Source: Hirudo medicinalis (lineage: Eukaryota; Annelida; Clitellata; Hirudinida; Hirudinidae). Taken from it: 10,609 nt of DNA. The stretch lies in contig MPNW01001652.1 in the NCBI GenBank assembly GCA_011800805.1, positions 2,501-13,109 of the forward strand, read 5' to 3'. A program made the translations under genes and the position numbers. Position 1 is the stretch's first letter, and each line of letters opens with the position of its first letter. The notes beneath the pieces were generated by a model that worked only from the letters and a program-made list of their open reading frames with translations, did not search any database and was not told the DNA's origin. Positions 1-10,106 of this stretch are shown piece by piece.

Positions 1-610
1 CGTGACCAAATTTCCGTCACTTCCGCTCGTCCCTCGTGATTTCCAATTGCGTTATTGGGACTGTAAATTATCGACCCTCAGCATGCTGACGTGGTGAGGT
101 CCGTTCCAACATCTCCCATTTGCAATCCATCTCTCCCTCTCCTTATTTCCTGCGATTAGATTCCAGGAGATTTGGAAGAATACCGTGTTAATGTTGTTCA
201 ATACCGTGTTAATGTCATTCAATACCGTGTTAATGTCATTTCTCTTCATTTCATTCAAATCGAACGTTCAATTGAAAGATTTTTGGAAGATTTTGAGGAA
301 AATAATTGCATCTATTTTAAGGGAATGTTACTTGAATGGACGTTTTTAGTGACATTTCAAGCCCTGTTGAGTCGTTAAAAAGCGCACAAATTTCAAATTA
401 ATTTCGAAAAAGAAGTTCAGAAAATCCGGAAGTCCTATTTTTAGAAGCAGGGTTTTGTGCGTTGCGATTGGCTGGAGATTACTCCATTAGTAGTGTCTCG
501 ACAATCCATTGTTTTGTCCAAATTGATGGTAGGCGCCAGTAATTGCTTCCTTTCTGAGATTTTTTTAAATTTCAGAGTAAAATAAAATTTTTTTATTATT
601 TAAACTTGAC
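1..610. other. Non-coding stretch upstream of the gene's visible exons
   Basis: No ORF here looks like a protein-coding exon. Apart from the 21-nt repeat at 179-241, I see only an inverted CCAAT box (gcgattggctgg, about 467-478) on the + strand, with no TATA or start context around it. It is probably an upstream intron of the TMTC gene or intergenic DNA; the sequence does not decide which. Confidence 0.5.
179..241 (+). repeat. 21-nt tandem repeat, 3 copies
   Basis: The unit aataccgtgttaatgtcattc occurs three times in a row. The second and third copies are nearly identical, and the first has gttgtt in place of gtcatt. The length of 21 keeps one frame open on both strands, so short ORFs appear here, but nothing else suggests coding. 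Confidence 0.95.
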
Positions 611-815
611 CATCATCATTGTCACTATTATCATCTTCATCATCATCACTATCAGCCAGCTCCAACATTGTCAGCAACGTCATCTTCATCAACAGTCATT
701 ATCACTTATTACGTCATCATCGTCGTCTTATTCTTCATCCTCCTAATGTCCAACCACCATCATCATTATCACCAACACCATCGTCACTATCTCCACCACT
801 TCCATCATCATCATC

Positions 816-847
<32 letters not shown>

Positions 848-936
848 CATCATCGTCGTCATCATCATCATCACCACCATCATCATCATCATCGTCGTCA
901 TCATCATCATCATCATCATCATCACCACCACCATCT
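611..936 (+). repeat. ATC/CAT trinucleotide tract
   Basis: About 325 nt of interrupted (ATC)n, purest from about 803 to 934, with CAC, GTC and TTC variants between. It makes long His-, Ser- and (on the other strand) Met-rich open frames by composition alone. These are not genes. Confidence 0.95.
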
Positions 937-941
937 GCAAA

Positions 942-2107
942 AGTATCTGCTCACATCAGCACAAATCCGACACAATCTCTCAGTCTCATCTCGCCAAACA
1001 ATCCTCAAACAACTCCTTTCTAAGAAGTTCAAGCAAGACACCAAACATACTCTCCAAATTAAGCCGCATATTATTATCCGCTGTTGGCGTAATTAGTTTG
1101 TTACTGGATGAGGTGATTAATTGTTACTCGGCGTGGCAGTTAGCTATTACAGGATGAGGTAACTGATTGTTAGCGAGTTCTCGAATAGTTATTACTTTTA
1201 ACCAACATTCGACTTGGAAGGTTTCAACAGTAAGTTCCACAACGAATCCCCAAAGCCCAGTTAGTGGGATTTCCTGCCTATTTGCCAAGTCTATCGATCG
1301 AGGGACCCATTAGAGGAGCATAAAACCAATTACTTACAGGCGCAGTAACAGCGTTTGGCGTCAAACATTGCCACGAGACTCGACGACGCTTCCATAGCGC
1401 CGTTCCAGACTGGCGCTCGTAAAGACTGATTCTTTTATTTCTTTGAGAACGCCAGCCTCCCGCTCGTCAACCTTGATGGGTGTTTTTGAATGCGAGAAAC
1501 TCCACACTGGGATTTGAGAAATGATTTTAAGTTACAAGTTCGTCTTTGTAAAACCAGGTGGAAATTATTTTGTTAACAGCTGTAAATAGTAATATTTGAC
1601 AATTACAATAAAATATCATCGGTTACATTATTATGATTATTTATTTATTATTATGTTGCCACCACAAATGTAAATATCTTCATCACAGTCTGTCTTCGGA
1701 AGGTTGTCTGAGAGAAATAATTCACATGACGTGATAATGAATTGTCCGCCAAACTCGCATGAAAGTCTTTTAAACTTACAGAAAGTGTTAAGAATTGAAT
1801 TAAAAATAGAGAAATTTGATTTTATTTTTGGAAAATCATTTATTATTAAATCATTTATTATTAAATCATCAGAATTACGAGCAAAGATATGACACAACAA
1901 AATTGTAAAATTGCAGAAAAGTGAAAAGCGTTGAGTTTGGAAATTCCAAATTCCAGTTTAAAATAAAAATAATTTACGAAAAATTATCAATTTATTTGTA
2001 AATGGATTAAATTATTGTTGAAAACACACAATAAAAAAGAAAAACGGGATTTTACATTTTAAGAAAACTTTTATAAATTACGAATTAATTACTAGAATTT
2101 ATGATTC
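942..2107. other. Non-coding stretch with a small CpG-rich patch
   Basis: No family is recognised in any frame. An imperfect duplication with a 46-nt offset (ggatgaggt at 1106 and 1152) and a 15-nt doublet (tcatttattattaaa, about 1837-1866) are visible. From about 1360 to 1480 the DNA turns richer in GC and CpG than its surroundings and contains acttacaggcg at 1332-1342, which could be a splice site on either strand. Past 1490 it is plain AT-rich sequence. Confidence 0.45.

Positions 2108-2180
<73 letters not shown>
2108..2180 (+). repeat. Pure AAT/ATA trinucleotide microsatellite
   Basis: About 24 uninterrupted copies of ATA, upstream of the first visible exon. Being uninterrupted, it is likely to vary in length between individuals. 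The following 2181-2400 is AT-rich with no feature seen except the acceptor. Confidence 0.97.
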
Positions 2181-2181
<1 letters not shown>

Positions 2182-2413
2182 GTAACTAATTGTAATTATG
2201 TAATTAATATTAATTAATAATTGATTAGTTAATGGCGTGAAATAATTGCAAAAATTAAGTTTTAATCAATTTAAAAGAAATTTGTAAATAACAGTTGAAT
2301 AGTAACGGAAATACAAATGAATATTTCTGCTTAATTAATCATAAAAATATAATATAATTATCAATCAAAATTATTCAAGAATATAATCAATTCCCGCTTC
2401 GGGGTTTTTCCAG

Positions 2414-2517
2414 GCCATGCTGTTCGTCACGTGGCGTCTGAACATCATGAACTGGGAATTTCCGAGGTTCGTTCCCGAGGATAACCCAGCCTCGTGCGAA
2501 GGGGACACCCTGAGGAG
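2414..2517 (+). CDS. TMTC exon 1 of those visible (DNPA motif)
   Basis: Acceptor tttttccag ends at 2413 and donor GTGAGG starts at 2518. The exon starts at phase 0 and ends at phase 2. It reads A-M-L-F-V-T-W-R at the end of a membrane helix, then [12 protein letters not shown], the conserved loop that precedes the DUF1736 region in TMTC proteins. The base composition is clearly richer in GC than the surrounding AT-rich intron. The exon that should come before it (normally carrying the KEQG-type motif of the family) was not found in the window. Confidence 0.85.
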
Positions 2518-3645
2518 GTGAGGGGGGGTGGGGTGGGGAGAGGGTGGAACACGGCTGAATGCTATTCTGACGCCTTTTATGTCTTCTTTGTTTCATGATA
2601 ACATTTCACGCTCGAATAATTTCGAAAGGTGATTTCTGTTAAACTGAAAACATTAGCAGTGGTGAGGATGACGATGGTGATGATGGTGATGACAATATTA
2701 GTGATGATGATGATGATTGTCATGATGACATTATTAGTGAGGATGGTGATGATTGTCATGATGACAATGGTCATTATTAGTGAGGATGATGATGATTGTG
2801 ATGATGACATTATTAGTGAGGATGATGANTGATGATGATGATGATTGTCATGATGACATTATTAGTGAGGATGGTGATGATTGTCATGATGACAATGGTC
2901 ATTATTAGTGAGGATGATGATGATTGTGATGATGACATTATTAGTGAGGATGATGATGATTGCGATGATGACATTATTAATGAGGATGATGATGATTGTC
3001 GTGATGATATTTATCAGTGATGATAATGTTCTGTAATTAGTTAGTTAACATGATAAATAGTTAATTATAATTAAGATCATTAGCGGAGTATTAAATTTAA
3101 TTAATTAACGTATTAATTGTTAATACATAATTTAGCGATCGATTGTAATAGTCGGTTATCTTGGAATCAAGATATCAATCCAAAAACATTCACCAATGCT
3201 CATTCAGCCTCCACCAATCGCAGTGGACCAAATGACATTAACGTACATTAATTATGCTAATTTATTATGATTGTGCCACTTCCATTCAAGGTGGATGACG
3301 CATGCCTACTCCAGCTGTCTGGCATTGTGGTTGCTTTTCCATCCTTACCACTTGAAGTACGACTGGAGCATGGATTCAGTTCCAATTATTGAAACCATCA
3401 CCGACTCCAGGAACATTCTTACCCTCCTTGGGCTCTCCATTGTGGCCCTGTTGGTGCCCAGGGTGTGGGTCGTTGGAGGTCGGAAGGTTCGATGAGATGT
3501 AGAATCTTTTGAGAGATCAATAATTGGATAAAAATAAATAATTATTTGTCGAATTTATTTGTTAAAGCTTGTTTTATTATTATCGTTGTTGTGGTTTTCG
3601 ATAAGGTTTGTTATGCAATTATTACTATTATTATTATGATTATTA

Positions 3646-3694
<49 letters not shown>

Positions 3695-4803
3695 GTTGTT
3701 ATTACTGTTATTATTATTTTTTGTTATTGATAAATTTATTTTTTAATATAAATTGATTGCATTTATTTTGTGTCATTGTTGATATATCCGAATACTGCTT
3801 GAATAAAAGTATTTTTTATAAAATCACTTTAATTTTGTTTAATCACGTTTGAAATAATAAATATATAATAATTATTAATAATTTTATAATATTATTATTA
3901 ATAATAGTTATATAATAATTAATAATGCAATAATTGTATTTAGAGAATTAAAATCAATTAAGTAAAAGTATTTAAATCAAGTGAAAGCTTTTATTTGCAT
4001 TATTTTATAAAGGAATTTTTAAATTTCGTGAAATTATGAAATTAACGGACATTACGTAATTATGAAATTAACGGACATTACGTAATTATGAAATTAATAA
4101 GTTAACACTACCACATTCATTAATTCAAATTTCAGACAAAAAAAGACTCAGAAATCGAATTTCTGAGCTTTTCCCTTTTCATTTGTTCCTTCCTCCTGAC
4201 CACCAACATCCTGTACACCGTCGGATATGTGATAGCCGAGAGGGTTCTCTACCTCTCCAGGTGAGAATTTGATTAACAAATAGAGACAGGTGCGTTTTAA
4301 TAATTAAGGTGAGATTGTATGTCAACACCTGTCTCGATGTATCACTACCAGGTGAAGATGGATGTTTGGCGTTGTAAGGCTCGCAGTCATTAATTGGCTT
4401 TTTAAATAAATACCACGACAATTACAATAAATAATAATAATTATTATTAATATTATAACAACAACATCACGTGACTGCCTAATAATAATTAAACCCAATT
4501 AGTACAGGGTTCATCATTTTCATCGTCCATTCTTTCGACGTCCTAAGAAAGATCCCTCAAATCCGGAAACCTTCTCTGTTCCGACGACCGCCATGTTTGT
4601 TCAGAATTTTAAACATTTTGAAGCAAACAATCATCGTCCTGGTCGCCATCTTGGTTGTCTTCCTCCAGGCCAATAGGACTTCAGCTCGTTGTAAGGTTTG
4701 GAAGAACAGAGACACGTTGTACAGGTTCTAGTCTTTGTTGTTAAATACTTATTATTGTTATTAATATTATTCTTAATATTGCAACATTACGTTCTTCGAA
4801 ACA

Positions 4804-4840
<37 letters not shown>

Positions 4841-7800
4841 CATCATCACTTAATTAGCATTATTAAAATTTTTGTTCCACGAATGTGTACATGCTGCTTT
4901 CTCTTTTCCTGTTCTGAACTGCTCCCATTCCAATTCATGCCAGTGTAAAAAATTAATTCAATGATTAATTATGCAAAGTGATTCAAGCATTGTGAATTAT
5001 GCATCGTAATTTGTGCATTGTGCATTGTTACTTGTGCATTGTGAATTGTGCATAAGCAATTGTGCATTGTGAATTGTGCCTAAGCAGTTGTGCATTGTGA
5101 ATTGTGCATTGTTACTTGTGCATTGTGAATTGTGCATTTTGAATGTCTTCAAAGATCAGCTTCTCAACTTCCACACGACGAAATGAACGCCAAAATGTCG
5201 TACAACTTTGCCAACCTCTTGAGAGACCAGGGGAGCCACAGCATGGCTGTCAGTTACTACAAGACTGCCATTAAGTGAAGAATTGTCATCTATTTAATTC
5301 ATTTTCATTCTTTTATTGTTTTTAATATTTATTCAAAATATAATAATTTTTAAGTTTTGAAGAATTAATATTACTTTTAGGATTTATTTTTATATGTGAT
5401 TTTAATGATATTTTTAGGTTTTAGAAAATATGTTTTCATTGAAAAAAAATCCTTCTTTTTCTCGAAGAAGAAAAATCATGATTAAAAAATGTATTTTGTT
5501 GAATTAAAATTCGAATGAAATTCCAGAAAGTGGCCAAAATACGGAAGTGCGAAGAACAACTTGGCACTGATCATCAGTAATGCCAGACATTCTGAAGTCC
5601 TTTACCTTGAAGTACTGAGGCAGAATCCCTGCCACACAAGTGCCCTTGTTAACCTGGCGAGTCTCACCAGGTGCTGATTGATTGATGATTGATTGATTGA
5701 ATGATTGCTTGATTGATTGATTGATTGATTGATTGAATGATTGCTTGCTTGCTCGATTGATTGATTGATTTATTTATTTATTTATTTGTTGAGTCACCTG
5801 GAATGTTGGTGCTGATGCACTACTTCTTGATGATGTCATCTGCGATCTCAACGTACAACTACGTTCAGGCCTTTTTCGAGAGTTTGATTCATTTAGGAAG
5901 GTTGGATGAATAGATGGATGGATGGATGGATGGATGGATGGATGGATGGATGGATGGATGGATGGATGTAAGGATGGATGGATGTGATAGATGGATGGAT
6001 TAATAGGTTGATGGAGTAGATGGATGGATTAGTAGATTAATGTAATGGAAGTTCGGATGGATGAATGGATGGATGGATGGAATAGAAGGATATGTGGATG
6101 GATGGATGGTTGAACGAATAGACGGATTGATGGATGGATGATGGATGGATGGATGAATGGCTGGATGGATGGATGAATGAAAGAAAGAATGAATGAATAG
6201 GCGGATTGATGGACAACTGGAGATAATCAATCAACCTGTTTGTAATATTTCTCTAATGAAAGTCATCCATCTTGGAGATGGTGGGAGATTTTTGAAAGAA
6301 GAAAACATCTTTTTCACGAATATTTTGCGACATTCGGGATGTCGGAGGATTCTTTTTTCTTTTCTTTTGTTTTATTTTTTTAAATTTTCAATTTTTCGAT
6401 TTTATTTTGAAAAATAGTTCGCGATTTTATTTGAAAAATAAACTCTTTAGTTTGGGGGACGTTTTAATGCCGTTAATCCTGGAAGAATTCGTCTGCTGAT
6501 TCGTTGCAAATCTTGGATTTACTTTGAAACGCTCCACCATTTTTTTTAGGTCACTTTTCCTGGCGAGAGTTCAAAAATCATAAACTTCTGATTGCGCATT
6601 GAAACATGAATTACTTGTAAATACGTGACAAATGCATTGAATCTCGTCAACATGACATTGCATGTTAAAACTCATCACATTATTTCTTTAAAAAAATAAT
6701 CTCGCGGCACTTGCATCTCATGTTATCCTTTTAGCAGGGCCATTACATTAAGTTTACCACGACATTAAGTCAACCATGACATTAAGTTGATTACGCCGAA
6801 CGTCCACAAGACCTCATTTCACGACTCGATGAACTTAAACTTGATTTCAGCTCCGAGGCATATTTTAGACATTTTTGTGCTTGTTTGGCATTCAGCGGAG
6901 AAGGAAGATTGGACGATTCCATTCTGCATCTGTGGGGGGTGATAAGATGCAGACGAGCGGACAAGCTTCCTCACGTCATGCTGTCCTTCCTCCTCAGGGC
7001 CCTACACCATGACGATTTGGCCCAATGGCACGAACGCATCTATCATGAGTCGTGGACTTTTCCTGTTGGTTAGTTGATAAGTAAAGCATCCCTTACATTA
7101 TTACTCGTAAATTAGTAATCAAGTATTGATTAAATTATTACTCAAGTGATTATAGATTGAGCAACAAGTTGTTAACTGATTATTCACAATATTCCATCCT
7201 AATTATCACTTGGTTGAGCATCGAGTTGGAAAGAGATGCTTCTGACTTTTCGACTCGCGAGTTATTTTCATTTCCATTTGAGAGTCGGCCGAAAGAATGA
7301 CAATCCTATTTCCTGCTTAAACGAGTGACTCATGGTGACGTCATCATCGTGGTCCTAATAAGCTCGGTGCCCATCATTCCGTGTTGTCACGCCCTTCTCC
7401 GATCCATCAGTGTTCCACGATGGTCGGCCAACTCCCGCAGCCCACGAGGATCCAAACATCCTCCAAATGCGAAGAGCTCGAGTTTTCGGTAAACTTCAAA
7501 AATGAATTCCTAACAATGAAGAACAGCTTGAAGACACGGGAAATAAAAGAAGAAATAGATAAATCCTGGAAAAGCTGCTCGTCGAGAGATGTTGGGATTT
7601 GTGAGAGAATTCGATGGATGCGACAAATGGATTGCCATTGTGGAAGATAGTTTCGGAGCTTCTGAAGTTGATCGGTGAAACTCAGAAGCGTCCCAGTGAT
7701 GGATGGACAGTCAATCCAACAGTACAACAGCAATTATAGCAGTGTACAACTGTACGCTTACGGGCGATCCGTTAAGATGCCTTGTACTGTTAAAAGTACT

Positions 7801-10031
7801 CTGCATTTTGTACTGGCAAACATTTACGATGATAACGATGCACTATGATATTATTGTTGTACTTGTAATAGGAACAAAGTCATTCGATCCTTTAAAATGT
7901 CTTATACTACCAAAAGTACTCTGTACTTTGTACCGACAAAATTGAGAAGATAATGATGTACTGTTGTACTTGTAAGATGATGTACTATTGTACTTGTAAG
8001 ATGATATATTGTTGTACTTGTAAGATGATGTACTGTTGTACTTGTAAGATGATGTACTGTTGTACTTGTAAGATGATGTACTATTGTACTTGTAAGATGA
8101 TGTACTGTTGTACTTGTAAGATAATGTACTGTTGTACTTGTAAGATAATGTACTGTTGTACTTGTAAGTATTGTACTAATACAATTTCATCCTCCTTAAC
8201 AAGGTCTTCAGAGAACAAAAAGAGATCTCCATTGAAAGGATGTTTCGTTGTATTTTCATTCTCCATCCACTCCCTTCTTCTTCGACTTCATTAAATTCGG
8301 AAAGAAAATTTACAAAAATATTTTTTAAACCCGAAATTTAATAACCAAACTTTTACAAACTGGAGTTAAAAACTCTTTGAATTTGTTTCATGAAAATTTC
8401 AACGAGAAGTGGATTCTTCATTTTTTTAGAGTCTTCCATTAATTTGAGCGTGATTTCAATAAAATCGGTTAATTTTGAGTGGTAAAACATTCGCTAACAG
8501 AACACAGAAGACAGTGGCTAGAAATTGCTAGGAAATTGCGTAATGTCATAATGTCACAATGTCATTTCAACCTGAAACATCACATTTCAGTTAAATGAGT
8601 TTTGTTTTGTTTAGTTAAAGTACAATCGTCTTAATTACAACTAATAAATGCGTGACCAATGAAAACTAGTATTATTAATAATTACTCACCTAATAATGTT
8701 ATTAATGTTATTCAATGTTATTACAAACTCAGAAACACCTCCAAAGCAACGGAGACAAAGTTCATCTTGTTCCAGTTCCGCTTCTCATTTGAAGATCAAC
8801 AACAACACGTTCGAGTCGATCCTCTTTGAGACCATCAGACAAAGATCGCAAGTTTATTCGGCAGCCAAGAACTTTTTGAAGGTTTTTTGGTTCAATAAAA
8901 GTTTTCTTATTCATGTATTTATTCAATTTAATGCATCGGTTATTACTTTTAAACAGTAACTTTGAAATAAATGTTCGGTTCCATAAGGCTTTCACAAACA
9001 ATTAATTTCTTCATAAAAGTTTAAAATAACAAAAAAAATAAAAATAACAAACCATGGAGATGAAAATAAGAATGGAAAGTGTTCATATTACTGCGAATTA
9101 TTCTCTGGAACTCCGTAAAACTCAAAACTCAGACAAAAATAACTCGAAGCAAGAACTCGAAGATGAAAAGTCGTGTGATTTATTTTTATATTTTTATTTG
9201 TGAACGGAATATTTTATTCCTGAGATTCGTTTGAAAGTCTCGTTGATGGATAGCGGGGCTGAGTCCGTGTTGAATTATTCAACAGGCAACCACCCTCCTC
9301 CGAAAACTTGAGAAATCACAATTGCTTTCTGATAAGAAGTTAACTTCTCATTTACAACTGGAGATTGGAAAAAACCTGCAAGACAGAGGGAAGGTCGGAA
9401 AGGCCGTCCAGGTAGGTGGTGCTGATGAACAGGTGCGATTAAAAGCTGACATTAATTACATTAAACGACCAATTAATAATTAATGGCTCAAGTTTTTATT
9501 GCTCTAAGCAAATTGATTAAAGTCGAAGAAATATTCCATGTTTAAATTGTTGACTTGCAGAAGAAAGTCGTTAAGCGTAAGGAAAGAAAATCCCATTTAC
9601 CGATGGATTTGTGTGAATTCGCGACTACTTTGCAAAATTGCAAGTTCAGATTGAATTAGAACCAAATACACCTTAAAAACCCACTCTGAATAAATTAATA
9701 AATTATGAAAATTATATGCTAATTAATCCAAGATTTACAAACAAGCGATGAAACTGAATCCCCATCTTCCTGAAATCAACCACAGATTGGCAGTGCATTA
9801 CCACATCCTCGTGAGTCATTAATGCCTAATTATGAATTGCAATTATAATAATTTATGCTAATAAGTTCCTATCAGTTCATTGTCGTGGTAGGCTTTTTAA
9901 TGTCTCAATTTTATCTTAACTGCTTTCCACGATGTTTACGACATCATATCGTCTAAAAAAAATAACAAGAAATGAAATTTATTATTATTATTGTTATTAT
10001 TGTTATTATTATTATTACAATATTATTATTA

Positions 10032-10106
<75 letters not shown>

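Noticed and set aside
619..1096. Poly-Ser, poly-His and poly-Met open frames
   Set aside because: They are the three readings of the ATC tract on the two strands; no coding sequence outside the repeat and no splice context.
2387..2596. Minus-strand 69-codon ORF over exon 1
   Set aside because: It is the antisense of a well supported exon and of a G-rich stretch after its donor.
2629..3020. Asp-rich acidic ORF in the GAT tract
   Set aside because: It is a repeat product inside intron 1, interrupted by an N; flanking exons splice in phase over it.
4179..4421. Minus-strand 80-codon ORF over exon 3 and intron 3
   Set aside because: Antisense shadow of exon 3 with its DUF1736-side membrane motif on the + strand; no family seen.
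4506..4509. Alternative acceptor cag at 4505-4507 for exon 4
   Set aside because: It would shift the frame after exon 3; the AG at 4501-4502 gives the family's Y-L-S-S-T-G-F.
6000..6234. Minus-strand S-I-H-P repeat frames
   Set aside because: Reverse readings of the ATGG tract; no start, promoter or non-repeat part.
6193..6417. 74-codon + strand ORF in intron 7
   Set aside because: Begins in the ATGG tract and ends in a T/A-rich stretch giving F/L/Y by composition; no splice sites that fit the gene's phase.
7953..8168. Possible CRISPR-like array
   Set aside because: Units are head to tail with no unique spacers, in an animal gene intron; it is a minisatellite.
7953..8294. Cys-rich repetitive peptide M-M-Y-C-C-T-C-K, nine copies
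   Set aside because: It exists because the 24-nt unit is a multiple of three; it lies inside intron 8, and the substitutions among copies do not favour synonymous sites.
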